In this document: piece by piece, positions 24,566 to 36,530 of the stretch
Layout: each line of letters begins with the position of its first letter
How positions within the stretch are numbered: the first letter of the stretch is position 1
NCBI GenBank assembly: GCA_000149265.1
Contig: CH003061.1
Span: 370,578 to 434,577 of the forward strand
DNA length: 64,000 nucleotides
Origin: Ciona savignyi
Lineage: Eukaryota > Chordata > Ascidiacea > Phlebobranchia > Cionidae
Reading direction: 5' to 3'
Position numbers and translations under genes: made by a program
The notes under the pieces: model-generated
Told to the model about the DNA's origin: nothing
What the model saw: only the letters and a program-made list of their open reading frames with translations
Database searches by the model: none

Positions 24566-25041
24566 TTATTTGTTTTTGGATATTTTAAACCTGATATTTT
24601 TTTAATACAAGCCGGAATATTAGATAACACTTTTTAGATACAAATTCACCGTGATTTGCAGGGACTTTTGCACAGTGTGCACATTTGTTATTTGGTTAAA
24701 AATGTCCGCATTGTCATTAAATGCGTTTTGGTAGAAATCTAGATTTTGGCAGATAGCAAGAGGAGAACTCTCACCAATCGTTTAAAGGAAATGCTGATCT
24801 TGCTTACCCTATAGCAAAATTTTGAGAAGAAAGAATTGACCAATTGTGGAAAAACAGTCAAAATTGATATGTTAATTGATATATGCGCTTTAAATATTTT
24901 AGTCCGGTTAACTAACATGGTCTTAATGTACATGCTCTTAGAATTTCTAAATATACATGTACCTTGAATGCGCGTATAACCTTATCGTATATATTGTATA
25001 GCCTTGTCGTATATATTCAAACAAGGGTCATTTCGAAGAGA

Positions 25042-25269
25042 TTATAGTTTTGCCAAAATAGCAGTAAAACCCAAACATACGAGGAGACTTTGACGAGTCC
25101 GTTTCGAATGATTACTGATAGGAATAAGGTTTTCGATCGCGGTCATGAGGAATGCAACAACGGAATTGCAAGTGTTTCTTCGGCTTATGCCCTTGGTAAT
25201 TGTAAGGACAAACAACACAAAGAGAAGAAAGCATAAGATTGACGAACATTTTATTTTAACAGGAGCCAT
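25042..25269 (-). CDS. Possible small secreted peptide ORF (75 aa)
   Basis: ATG-started frame with a signal-peptide-like start: basic KIKC, then SSILCFLLFVLFVLTI and a small-residue site. Dibasic sites (SRR, SKR) follow, which would fit a processed peptide. No family match, clear promoter or polyadenylation signal. In AT-rich DNA a hydrophobic frame like this can arise by chance. Confidence 0.2.
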   Translation of the reverse strand: MAPVKIKCSSILCFLLFVLFVLTITKGISRRNTCNSVVAFLMTAIENLIPISNHSKRTRQSLLVCLGFTAILAKL

Positions 25270-26491
25270 GTAATACGACAGGAATAATTATTACACTTTA
25301 GATTTATGCATAATAGACGATGTTAGATTCCTAATAGTTTTAACTTAATTGTACAATATCTTAATTTAAACATACAAATATAAAGTTTTTTTATTACAAG
25401 GCCAATAAACAAATGGAATATTTTAAGTTGTGTGTTTAAATAATTAATCATTGACCGTTAAATACAACTAAAAACAGTAATACGATTCTCGCAGCTCAGA
25501 CCTCGCCGTTCGAATTCTCACATTATCGAAATAATGTAACTCTTATAGGGACGGGAGAGGTGGATATAAATTATTACGTATACAGTTAACATGTCTGAAG
25601 AAATAACAACATTGGTTATCCACAAGATGACGCTAACAATCTGTTCAAAGTTAAGATATTCCTTGGGTTGTTAGGATTTGCAAGGTTAGGGCCACCTACA
25701 CGCCGTTTCGAGAACGTGTGAGCTCTAATTAATTTATATGGGCCACTCTTTAAACGTTAAAAGAGCTTGTAGAAGTATTCTGAAAATTTACTTGGTTTTA
25801 TATAACCAGATGTTTCGTAAAACTTTGTTGTTCACTTTATGTACGTATAGGCCTACATTGCTTTATATTTTATATTTTACAAGTGTATTTTATCAAATTT
25901 GCATTTAATTTTTTGGTCACAATCGGTGCCAAAACGGGCTTTTGTACGTGTTTTCAGTTGAATTTTGCTATATCGCTAACCTGGCTAGACACCCCCATTT
26001 TCAAATTGCTGTCAACGCAGCAAGCCAAAAACTAGGTACAAAAGAAACAAGAAAAAATCCTGGGTAAATCAAATACGTGTGTGTTTCAGGCAATTTTTAC
26101 AAATTTTGTCATTTACAGTAATAAAAAAACGAAAATAAAGGACAAAATCATATTCATTGGAAAGACTTTTAACCCCAACGCTAGTGTAACTGTTTAAAAT
26201 GGTTTGTGTTTTTTCTTCTGATTTAGAATTTTCGGCTCTCGTTCTAATTCTTCTGATTGGTGCCCAACTGAGTTCATGCAGTTCACAATGTTGGAGACAG
26301 CACAGATCGTCCGTCACGGCCAAAAAAGCGATGCTCAATATTTGCAATGTTGTGGTGGGTTGGAATATTTACATGTTTTATTTCGTGAATAAAAAACGCA
26401 GATAAGTTACCACACTTGCAATCTTTAAATTAACTTGTTCCCACTCTTAGTGATGTCGGTTGCGCTGTATATTACTAATTGATTTATTTAA
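25270..26491. other. Intergenic left of the copy A element
   Basis: Two overlapping opposite frames at 26069-26405 are the only coding-like signals. The minus frame has a CC-x3-C motif reminiscent of an insulin A chain and is discussed as a weak finding. Otherwise nothing recognisable. Confidence 0.4.
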
Positions 26492-27396
26492 AGGGGGAAC
26501 CTGAAGTCAATTTTAAGAATATCTTAATTAATGGAAAAAACTACGCTGATTTCAAAAATCAAATCAGTTTCTTCCAATATTTTTTTGTTAAAGAGTTATG
26601 AGCAAAAATGCATTTCATTTTATGTTAGGGGATTTCCCGTATTACGTCACTGACGTTGTTGAGATTTCGTGCCTATATGCATTGTACACAATAATGTGCC
26701 AGTTTAGAGGTGAATTAGTAACAGAAGCGCCTGCAGGAGCGTTGTATTTTCGTTTTTTTATGGAGACTTAGCATAACACTTGTCATATAGCCTTACTGAA
26801 CCAATGTACATGGTGACAGCTTACTTTAAGCGCGGTCATTATAGCCTGCACGGTCCTGGACCTAAGCTGAATGCTGAGGTATACAGGTCTCGTATTTAAA
26901 TGACTTTAGAATAATAAGTCTTAGCAATTTATATCATAAATCATAAAAGTGAAGACAGACACAAGAAAACTATAACAGAATGCATTAAACTGTAACTGCC
27001 AGCAATTTATATAAATAAACCAGCCATCAATCAAAGATTAGACTATGCGGTGGGAACAGCCTATTTCTTTCATGGTTTACATTGGCTGTTTGTATAATGT
27101 TTTGCTGTTGCGTATGTGGTGCATTTAATGTCTGCTGCTATTGAAACTGAGCATTAGCCTACTGGTTGAGAATACCACTTATTGCATAAACCAGTTAATC
27201 CACAGTTGAGTAGCCAATGTGTAGTATGACAATAAGTACACAGCAAGCACTCAGATAAGTAAGTGAAGAATATATATAATAGATCTGTACTTAACTACCC
27301 AAATAAGTTAATAAGAATATACCACTTTTCCAATTTAGTTCTTTTTATTAGATATTGTAAAATGCCTAAAGTTAAGCCACTGAGAAGGAAGGAAGA

Positions 27397-27767
27397 GTGA
27401 TTGGAGCATATTGTTTTGCTCCGGGATGTACAAATTCCTATTACAGCACACGAAATTCCAATCCACCTGTGCTCTTCCATCGATTTCCTCACAACGACAA
27501 AAAACAGATGAAGCAATGGATACAACAATGCAAGCGTTCTAAACTACCTGGAAAAAGAACCGCAGCTGTGTAGTGCACATATTTGTGACAAGGATTATCA
27601 TAGTAAAATTGTAATAAAACTCCAATGGAGTGGCCAAGATGATGAAAACAAACCACTTGGTGAAAAATACAGTTCCAACAGTTTTTAATTTTTCTGATTA
27701 TGATTTTAAACATAGTGATCAACCCAGTACATCAAGTGCAACTTCAAGAACTTCTTTATCCAAGTAG
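27397..27767 (+). pseudogene. THAP-domain protein, copy A (frameshifted)
   Basis: Matches the intact copy at 41491-41859. The first C-x4-C pair (CFAPGCTN here reads CFAPG-CTN), the HRFPHND segment and the central Trp are present. Two extra bases near 27565 (GCAGCTGTG against GCAGTGTG in copy B) then destroy the frame before the C-x2-H pair. A second change lies near 27612. Homologous sequence continues to the stop at 27765-27767. A short upstream ATG (27362) is out of frame in both copies, so the true start may need a splice. Confidence 0.8.
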
Positions 27768-28078
27768 ATAATTGAAAAATAAGGGCTTTTAGTAGTGCAA
27801 GTCCAGTGTGGTGTTATTTTGTGTACAAATACATGTACATTCATGCAGCATAAACATTCTTGCGGTGTGTCCATAAGAATACAGTTTTTGCAACGGCACC
27901 AAGTCATGTCAATAGGTAATGTTTCTAAATAAACATTTTCTTCTATAGGGCTTGCATCTTCAAAGATACTTTCAGACGTTTTCCTTGGTTTAAACGCATA
28001 TGACTGAATTTGTGTTATTTTATTGTGTACAATAAAATTTCTTTCATCCATGCCAGAATGCTGAAAACTGTCATCCAT
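27719..28078 (-). CDS. P2X7 ballast-domain-like cysteine-rich protein, copy A (119 aa, intact)
   Basis: An uninterrupted frame starts MDDSFQHSGMDERNF. Residues 60-119 have the pattern WCRCKNCILMDTPQE-CLCC, then WTC near 93, then YLDKEVLEVAL. This is the spacing seen in the zinc-bound cytoplasmic ballast domain of P2X7 receptors and in many stand-alone invertebrate proteins. No membrane segment is present, so it is not a channel. The last 49 bases overlap the 3' end of the THAP gene on the other strand. The assignment rests on the Trp-Cys-x-Cys, Glu-Cys-x-Cys-Cys and VLEVAL motifs, and the function inside a transposon is unknown. Confidence 0.75.
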   Translation of the reverse strand: MDDSFQHSGMDERNFIVHNKITQIQSYAFKPRKTSESIFEDASPIEENVYLETLPIDMTWCRCKNCILMDTPQECLCCMNVHVFVHKITPHWTCTTKSPYFSIIYLDKEVLEVALDVLG

Positions 28079-28848
28079 TTTAGTGTTACAACATTAACTT
28101 AAATTTACTCTAGAAATGAAGAAAACAAAAGAAATTAGTTACAACTTCTATGCATATGTATACCAAATCCCTCACACTTCTCAGTTTGTAGCCTAGGGGT
28201 TGATAATAACATTAATAGTCTATATTGCAGATTATAGCTATATATTGAAAAGCCACGGTCATGAAAGAAATAGGCTGTTCCCACCGCATAGTCTGATCTT
28301 TGATTGATGGCTGGTTTATTTAGAACTATAAATTGCTGGCAGTTACAGTTTACTGCCTCCTGTTCTAGTTTTCTTGTTCTGTCTTCACTTCTATGATTTA
28401 TGATATAAATTGCTAGGACTTATTATTCTAAAGTCATTTAAATACGAGACCTGTATACCTCAGCATTCAGCTTAGGTCCAGGATCGTGCAGGCCTGAATG
28501 AGCGCGCTTTAGGTAAGCTGTCACGCGCGTACATTGGTTCAGTTAGGCTATATGACAAGTGTTATGCTAAGTCTCCATAAAAAAACAAAAATACAACGCT
28601 CCTGCAGGCGCTTTTGTTACTAATTCACCTCTAAACTGGCACATGATTGTGTACAATGCATATAGGCACGAAATCTCAACAACGTCAGTGACGTAATACG
28701 GGAAATCCCCTAACATAAAATGAAATGCATTTTTGCTCATAACTCTTTAACAAAAAAATATTGGAAGAAACTGATTTGATTTTTGAAATCAGCGTAGTTT
28801 TTTCCATTTATTAAGATATTCTTAAAATTGACTTCAGTTCCCCTTTAA

Positions 28849-29390
28849 AATTATAAATCAAATTGACTAAAATGACGTCGACTAAGTACCTTGCCCTTTA
28901 ATCTCAACCTACCAACTGATATACCATATTATTTGGGAGATAAATATTTATTTTGCGGTCCGTATAGAACAAGAGACAAAGAATGAGTACGGAGATACAT
29001 GAACCAAGTGTGAGTTATAAATATGCAGTGAGCGATTAGTAGTTATACATCAAGGGATTTTAATAATCAATTTAAGCAAAACAATAAACACCGACAAAAA
29101 GCAATCTCATTTTGCAAATGTACCTATAATAAAAGAGGCGCACAAGAATGATTTGTGATTTTCACTCAAGAGACGCGATTTTCCGAATATATTTCTAAAG
29201 TATTTTACAACAATTTCGTTTAAAAATCAAAATCCGTGTATACATTAATCTGTATTATTATTCAAAATCCGTGTAAACATTTATCTGTATTACAAACAAT
29301 TCAATATCTGGTATCTTTGTTTTACAGAATAACAACTCGTCACTGATACTGCTAAAACAAACAATCGAGCGCTCTTGTTGTTGCTTAGTC
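28849..29390. other. Interval before the 70-aa gene
   Basis: No gene. A short near-duplicate of about 45 bases (TCCGTGTA...ATCTGTATTA) occurs at about 29230-29295. The promoter of the 70-aa gene should lie towards the right end. Confidence 0.4.
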
Positions 29391-31056
29391 ATGTGGGGTG
29401 GAACGACGAGGTAAGAGGTTTAATACTTGCTCTGTATATAAATAGTCTGTTCGATATTGTCTCTTAGTGTTTTATTTAGTTATTGATCTTAGTTTAGGCA
29501 TACACAACTATACGGTGTTAGAATTGTAATTAACGAGTAAGTTTACGAGGTAAGCTGCAATGGGTACAATAGGCCTATTTGCAAAAAGTAAGAATAAGGT
29601 AATAATTCAGAAAAAAAATTTTGTCAATCATTGCGAGAGTATCCAAATATACCGTCTCATTAACCAATTCAGATCACCCATCGTCCTTGTTTAGCATATC
29701 ATTAAATGTCACGTTTATTTTTTTTCAGGAATAACTATCGCCTAAGGCTTTACGAACTTGCACAAAATTGCCGAGACACCATCGATAACACAGTATTGGC
29801 GATAAATACACAACTGAATCATGTAAGCAGGCTATATTTATTTCCAAAATTGTTTATCGAATATAAATATAGTTACGTCAAATGTAAGACAAAAAATCGT
29901 TAAAGGTTATCTGAAGACTGCATACATTTCTATACCATGATACAGATATAGTATCTACTTTTAACGTTTTTATCGTTATGACTTATTCGATAAAAAAGGC
30001 TGCAATAGCTCCGGCAACCTGCTGCAACTATGCGCACGTGATAATTGGAGGTTTACCTGTGTGAGCCCTTCTTTTATTTTCCCATTCACAAACATAGAAC
30101 ATTACTGTTATTCTTTGATTTTGTAATAAATAAATTAAATTGTCAGGTTAACCTCATTTTTAAACCTCGTTTTTAAACTTCATTATTATATTGTCCTTGT
30201 TATCTTACACCAACGGCGAAAATTTATTTAAAGGATAAACATTTGACCTCTTCATCACGTCATCTGAGCGGTAGACATCACTGTCCGGCAGCACATTGTG
30301 AACGCCGCTATAAGGTTATTAAGGTGAAGTAAATAAAAGACACTAATCATTTTTTTGATATATCTATTTTGTAATATATATAATTATTATTTCTATATAT
30401 ATATATCAGTTATCACTATTAAATGCCTATTTTTTTTATTTTTTGCAAATGTTTCGATGCTTATTATGAATAACCACCAAACGCATTGATGTAATGTAAC
30501 TTATCAACATTAATTACATATTAATTAATTTTAGCGCAGCAACTAAATTTTTTTCCAAAAAATACTTTAGACTAATCTTTAGTTGTAACAGTCGCAAGCA
30601 ATAACCGACACATCATTCAATTGCTTAATTCTCAACTCAAATTATTTAGCCTATTTTAATGGCTGAATTAGGTAAAAATCGTTATCCGATTCACATAATT
30701 ATATAAAAAATGATATTGGAGTCGGGTCCATTAACCACAACTATTTGTAAAACACATTTTCACTGCAGTTTAGATCCTTCGGTAATCAAAACAGATCGGT
30801 TTGCTTGATTATCTGATCATACTTATAAAATGTTTTTTATTTGGTGTACATAGTTTCACATTATTATTGCAAATATTGCAAACCTAGACATGTTACCAGG
30901 AAACAGTATATGTTCGGACGATTCATATGTTAAGTAGAATAATCTTCTTATTTGCAGCGGATTCAAATGGAGTTAAAAGATCTCTGTTCTTCGCTGAAAA
31001 ATGTGGTTGATTACTTCAATCAATCATACAGGACATGTGTCGGCTACACTGAATAG
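29391..31056 (+). CDS. Small helical protein, 3 exons, 70 aa
   Basis: Exons 29391-29410, 29729-29822 and 30958-31056 join in phase: donors gtaaga and gtaagc, acceptors TTTTTTCAG and ATTTGCAG. Exon 1 encodes only MWGGTT plus two bases. Exon 2 reads NNYRLRLYELAQNCRD and on to NTQLNH. Exon 3 reads RIQMELKDLCSSLKN and ends YTE-stop. Both long exons look amphipathic and alpha-helical, like small subunits of coiled-coil complexes (BLOC/BORC type), but I do not recognise the family. No signal peptide. The second intron is 1.1 kb. The very short first exon is the weakest part of the model. Confidence 0.6.
30000..30110 (+). repeat. Degenerate SINE fragment in an intron
   Basis: CTGCAATAGCTCCGGCAACC, then ATTTTCCCATTCACAAACAT: plus-strand remains of the SINE body and 3' end, inside intron 2 of the 70-aa gene. 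Confidence 0.5.
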
Positions 31057-31738
31057 GATAATCGGTCATGTTTGTTTTATAAAACAAGTTTAATAGTTTG
31101 TTTTTAAATGTCCAAATACACAATTTAAGCTCATTTTTTTATTTTATAGTTAAAATACATTTTATTACATATTTAATAATGAACATATACATTCCATAAA
31201 GTACAATAACATTCCAATACTCCTTGTTGGTTTCTTACTTTTTGTTGTAATACCTAAGCTTTCGTGCAATTTTACAAACTGAATTATGTCGAAATTTATT
31301 CTATGAAAATTGCCAAGGATGTATCACATTTTATTAAATTTAAATCAAAATTAGCATTGGGTATTTTGTGAGTGCAATCTAAACAATAAATGATTTATAT
31401 AAGTTATATTAGATAACTCGTACGACTGGTTTTTCCAAAGCTGGTTAAATATCATAGAGAATGCAACATATATTTCGTTAAACCGGTTAAACCATGGGAT
31501 TCAGGTCACTGATAACAGCTTCAATCCCCTTTCATCCGCTTTACGGTCCATCACGGTCCTTGACGGCGAGTTTAGTAAGGTTAAATGTTTGATGGTCGGG
31601 TGACGCGTATAATGGGTAAAATTAGTGTTCCTTAATAGAGAAATTAAGGGACACTAGGTAAAATCATTGTTCTATATATCAGCATTTAAAGTTTTCGTGC
31701 GATCAAAACCTACTAAAATATATATAGAGACACAATAA

Positions 31739-31913
31739 ATCCGACCCAATAGTCTGTTGGATTAGTGCGTCGCCTTTTAACCGAAGGATGGTTGGGTCGA
31801 AACTGTAACCCGACGATGGGCGCGAGGTGATTTGACGATTGCCCGTGTGTTATACCCCCTTAGTTTTCCTATTCAAGGTGATAAACACAAATATCCTATC
31901 CTTCTATCCTATT
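31739..31913 (+). repeat. SINE with internal deletion (unit 1)
   Basis: The head (CAATAGTCTGTTGGATTAGTGCGTCGCC) is shown here in shortened form; the B-box region GGTCGAAACTGTAACCCGA jumps straight to the GATGGGCGCGAGGTGATTTG block. The central ~120 bases of the family are therefore missing. The tail is CCTATCCTTCTATCC. The same deletion is present in unit 2. Confidence 0.85.
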
Positions 31914-33198
31914 CTGAATATAATTATCCCGACGTTTGTGAAAATACAACAGGTCCAATTTCAGTAGTGTGGATAACAAGCCAGTTAACTACTGGGAGGT
32001 ATATCTGTCTGTTGTGTGCCATAACTGACGATTAGAGTTGAAATTAATTGAAATTTCCAGGCCGTGTTTTGTTTGTATATGAAGGTTTCGGCTATGTTTG
32101 CCTGGTTTTTGACCAATCGTGTTCACGGTGTTCTTGCGGTAATGTTGGATAATCTCTAAAACTTGCGGTAATGTTGGATAATCTCTAAAACTTGTGTCCG
32201 GTGGTTGGTTTTCGTGTTTTGCTAATAATAAGCTTCAGCTGCGAAGTGTCTCGAGATGATGTAAATTTAAGTTTGATGATTGGTAATATATCGCGAACAG
32301 CGAAGCGACTCGAATGGTTAAAAGACCGAACGATAATATATATAGCCAATATATTTATATATTTATAAATCATTTGTGGGTTCGGTTGATAATGTAAAGC
32401 TAATACGTCATTACAATTGTGTATGTATGAAGTATTCATCATTCCTACATAAATTAAGTCCTAGGGTTGCGTTCCCTATCGAATTACCCTTACAGCTTCT
32501 TATAACCATCGCTACAAGGAGCTCAAGCCTCTATTTAAAGCACTTTAACCTTGATTCCGGTGTGGCTAGAACCATAGTTATCTTATCTATCTCAGTTTCC
32601 AAGAAAAGGAAAAATCTGGAGATAACATCTTCCACCGCGTTGCAACGTGAGCATTTCAGCGTATATACATCCCGCAATACGCTTAAGCGATAATCATCGC
32701 AGAAGTTAAGTAAATATACGTAAAAGGTTTTTGCTGTCTAGATCACTTTGCGGAATCGTTGGGTTTATAGGACTGAAACACCAGACGGCGTCTACATGGA
32801 TTACACACTTGTTTCTGTGCCGGCGAAAGAGATTGTTTGTTGCCTCCCTTGTACATATGTGGTTAGGTCGGTGTATTTGCAGACTTGCTGCTAAGATAAT
32901 GCAAGTGCAGGCCCCGGGAAAAGATTTTATTAAAAGAAAAGAAATCGGTGATAATCTTGATGGTGCCGCTGAGGTTTAATACAGTTCAATGTTACCTTAA
33001 AGCACACGTAGTGCGTTCTGGAAATGAAGCGCTAATGAACATCCGTGTTGAACTCTGAATTGTTTAGGGATGCAGAATGTTGATAATTTCAAAGCATTTG
33101 GTGCGTAATACATAATAGAATAGTGATCACGTGAGCTGAAGCTATTACAGTATGTCTGATTCAATGTGCCAGGTTTGTGCGTATTGTACTTCGAAGTT

Positions 33199-33229
<31 letters not shown>

Positions 33230-33941
33230 AATGTTTTCTTTAATCAAGAGCGAAAGTCAGAAGTTCGAAGTCCTTTCTTCGATTCAGTCGTTTCAATGGA
33301 CAATTCAAGAAATTAGATCAAACACATTGTAATATCCTAATGAGTTCCCAGGTTACGCAAACTCACTTAAACTGATAGTCGGCGCAAGTGTATTGTGTTG
33401 TGAAGACCGGGGTGTACATGCTATGGTGACGCGTCGCCCCTAGCGTTTTCTCATTCACAGGATAAACAATAATACCCTATCCGCATGTTGGCCATCGTCT
33501 CGTCCCAATCGTCGGGTGAACGGAGCTATTGCACTAAGTTGTGTTTATTTAAGACATCTGTCAATTCTGGTCGTATTTCTAATCTACTCCAGCATTTTAA
33601 AACGTTAGTATAACCGACTAATTATATAGATTTCAAGTATATTTTTAAATTTATCCTGACATCAAAATTCAACAAATAACACCAAAATTTTAGTAATGCA
33701 CAGTAATGTTTAACAAAGGGTATGTTCACCTGTACATTTCCAATGGGATAAAAATGCTTGCTTTGAAAATTGCCCTCTGAGGCAAAATATTGCATCATAT
33801 GCCAAAATTTTGCCTTCGAGGCAACTTAACGTTTCTTCGCCCGCAAAAATTTTGCCTTTATTAGAATGCCACAATCGAGGAAAAAAATATTTTTGCCTTG
33901 AGTAAAATTTTAAATATTCGATGCAATAATTTCATCCGAGT

Positions 33942-34040
33942 GTTGTCGTGTGGCCGAATGGTTAACGTACCGATACATATACGGATTTTAATATAAAAAA
34001 CGGTATTAGTGACAAGCCCATCGCAGGTTCAAAACCAATC
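33942..34040 (+). repeat. tRNA-Ser-like pseudogene or SINE head (unit 1)
   Basis: GTTGTCGTGTGGCCGAATGG closely resembles the start of a tRNA-Ser gene, with an A-box match (TGGCCGAATGG). CGCAGGTTCAAAACC resembles the B box. The T stem and acceptor stem do not pair properly, and the centre is long and AT-rich, so it is a pseudogene or a tRNA-derived repeat. Confidence 0.55.
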
Positions 34041-34368
34041 CCAAAAAAAGAATACAAAATTTTACCCCATGCAAATTTCATTTTTAAGTCAATACTTGCA
34101 TTTGGACACAAAAATTTTGATCTGAAAGCAATTCTTTTGATTCCAAGTCATTTATATGTCTAATATATGGCATATTGTTTGGAATATTTTTTCCATCCCC
34201 CTTCCATCCGCTTTACGGTCCATCACGGTCCTTGACGGCGAGTTTAGTAAGGTTAAATGTTTGATGGTCGGGTGACGCGTATAATGGGTAAAATCATTGT
34301 TCAGCATTTAAAGTTTTCGTGCGATCAAAACCTACTAAAATATATATAGAGACACAATAAATCCGACC

Positions 34369-34545
34369 CAATAGTCTGTTGGATTAGTGCGTCGCCTTTC
34401 AACCGAAGGATGGTTGTGTCGAAACTGTAGCCCGACGATGGGCGCGAGGTGATTTGACGATTGCCCGTGTGTTAACCCCCTTAGTTTTCCTATTCAAGGT
34501 GATAAACACAAATATCCTATCCTCCTATCCTATTCTGAATATAAT
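34369..34545 (+). repeat. SINE with internal deletion (unit 2)
   Basis: Same internally deleted SINE as in unit 1, with a tail CCTATCCTCCTATCC. The shared deletion shows that the insertion preceded the tandem duplication. Confidence 0.85.
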
Positions 34546-36530
34546 TATCCGCGACGTTTGTGAAAATACAACAGGACCAATTTCAGTAGTGTGGATAACA
34601 AGCCAGTTAACTGCTGGGAGGTCTATATGTCTGTTGTGTGCCATAACTAACGATTAATAGTTGAAATTAATTGACCTTTCCAGGGCCGTGTTTTGTTTGT
34701 ATATGAAGGTTTTGGCTATGTTTGCCTGGTTTTTGACACTCGTGTTCACGGTGTTCTTGCGGTAATGTTGGATAATCTCTAAAACTTGTGTCCGGTGGTT
34801 GGTTTTCGTGTTTTGCTAATAATAAGCTTCAGCTGCGAAGTGTCTCGAGATGATGTAAATTAAGTTTGATGATTGGTAATATATCGCGAACAGCGAAGCG
34901 ACTCGAATGGTTCAAAGACCGAACGATAATATATATAGCCAATATATTTATATAATTATAAATCATGTGGGTTCGGTTGATAATGTAAAGCTACTACGTC
35001 ATTACAATTGTGTATGTATGAAGTATTCATCATTCCTACATAAATTAAGTCCTAGGTTGCGTTCCCTATGGAATTACCCTTACAGCTTCTTATAACCATC
35101 GCTACAAGGAGCTCAAGCCTCTATTTAAAGCACTTTAACCTTGATTCCGGTGTGGCTAGAACCATAGTTATCTTATCTATCTCAGTTTCCAAGAAAAGGA
35201 AAAATCTGGAGATAACATCTTCCACCGCGTTGTAACGTGAGCATTTCAGCGTATATACATCCCGCAATACGCTTAAGCGATAATCATCGCAGAAGTTAAG
35301 TAAATATACGTAAAAGGTTTTTGCTGTCTAGATCACTTTGCGGAATCGTTGGGTTTATAGGACTGAAACACCAGACGGCGTCTACATGGATTACACACTT
35401 GTTTCTGTGCCGGCGAAAGAGATTGTTTGTTGCCTCCCTTGTACATATGTGGTTAGGTCGGTGTATTTGCAGACTTGCTGCTAAGATAATGCAAGTGCAG
35501 GCCCCGGAAAAAGATTTTATTAAAAGAAAAGAAATCGGTGATAATCTTGATGGTGCCGCTGAGGTTTAATACAGTTCAATATTACCTTAAAGCACACGTA
35601 GTGCGTTCTGGAAATGAAGCGCTAATGAACATCCGTGTTGAACTCTGAATTGTTTAGGGATGCAGAATGTTGATAATTTCAAAGCATTTGGTGCGTAATA
35701 CATAATAGAATAGTGATCACGTGAGCTGAAGCTATTACAGTATGTCTGATTCAATGTGCCAGGTTTGTGCGTATTGTACTTCGAAGTTAAGACGAACAAC
35801 TGCGAAAGCATTTGCCAAAAATGTTTTCTTTAATCAAGAGCGAAAGTCAGAAGTTCGAAGTCCTTTCTTCGATTCAGTCGTTTCAATGGACAATTCAAGA
35901 AATTAGATCAAACACATTGTAATATCCTAATGAGTTCCCAGGTTACGCAAACTCACTTAAACTGATAGTCGGCGCAAGTGTATTGTGTTGTGAATACCGG
36001 GTTGTACATGCTATGGTGACGCAGCGCCCCTAGCGTTTTCTCATTCACAGGATAAACAATAATACCCTATCCGCATGTTGGCCATCGTCTCGCCCCAATC
36101 GTCGGGTGACCGGAGCTATTGCACTAAGTTGTGTTTATTTAAGACATCTGTCAATTCTGGTCGTATTTCTAATCTACTCCAGCATTTCAAAACGTTAGTA
36201 TAACCGACTAATTATATAGATTTCAAGTATATTTTTAAATTTATCCTGACATCAAAATTCAACAAATAACACCAAAATTATAGTAATGCACAGTAATGTT
36301 TAACAAAGAGTATGTTCACCTGTACATTTCCAATGGGATAAAATGCTTGCTTTGAAAATTGCCCTCTGAGGCAAAATATTGCATCATATGCCAAAATTTT
36401 GCCTTCGAGGCAACTTAACGTTTCTTCGCCCGCAAAAATTTTGCCTTTATTAGAATGCCACAATCGAGGAAAAAAATATTTTTGCCTTGAGTAAAATTTT
36501 AAATATTCGATGCAATAATTTCATCCGAGT

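Larger units (their letters stand above)
26492..28844 (+). mobile_element. Kolobok/T2-like TTAA element, copy A (THAP + ballast-domain genes)
   Basis: Flanked by TTAA on both sides (26488-26491 and 28845-28848). Ends are AGGGG(G)AAC on the left and its inverse GTTCCCCT on the right. The terminal inverted repeats are very long, about 26492-27074 and 28259-28844, and stay highly similar throughout. TTAA target sites with a TTAAAGGRR-type end are the mark of T2/Kolobok elements, whose transposases carry THAP domains. The interior holds a THAP frame on the plus strand and a ballast-like frame on the minus strand, overlapping tail to tail. No DDE-type catalytic region is seen, so it is probably moved by an enzyme supplied elsewhere. 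piggyBac also uses TTAA, but its ends differ. Confidence 0.85.
31526..34188 (+). repeat. Tandem segmental duplication, unit 1 (~2.66 kb)
   Basis: Starts at TTTCATCCGCTTTACGGTCC and ends at GGCATATTGTTTGGAATATT. Nearly every line recurs about 2,590 bases later in unit 2 with only scattered differences. It includes a 5'-deleted SINE (31739-31913), a tRNA-Ser-like segment (33942-34040) and no convincing gene. The short frames at 32731-32979 (plus) and 32997-33221 (minus) are duplicated unchanged but have no recognisable domain. A 32-base block (GGTAATGTTGGATAATCTC) is doubled at 32136-32195 here and single in unit 2. Confidence 0.92.

Noticed and set aside
27719-28078. P2X7 receptor pseudogene
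   Set aside because: No channel, ectodomain or membrane segments. The domain stands alone in a mobile element with the same layout in two copies.
26492-28844. piggyBac element, because of the TTAA target
   Set aside because: Ends start AGGGGAAC rather than the piggyBac CCC-type ends, and a THAP domain points to Kolobok/T2.
32731-33221. Frames of 82 and 74 codons preserved in both tandem units
   Set aside because: Preservation follows from the recent duplication. No domain, splice context or codon bias supports coding.
33942-34040. Functional tRNA-Ser gene
   Set aside because: Acceptor and T stems do not pair and the anticodon region is replaced by AT-rich sequence.
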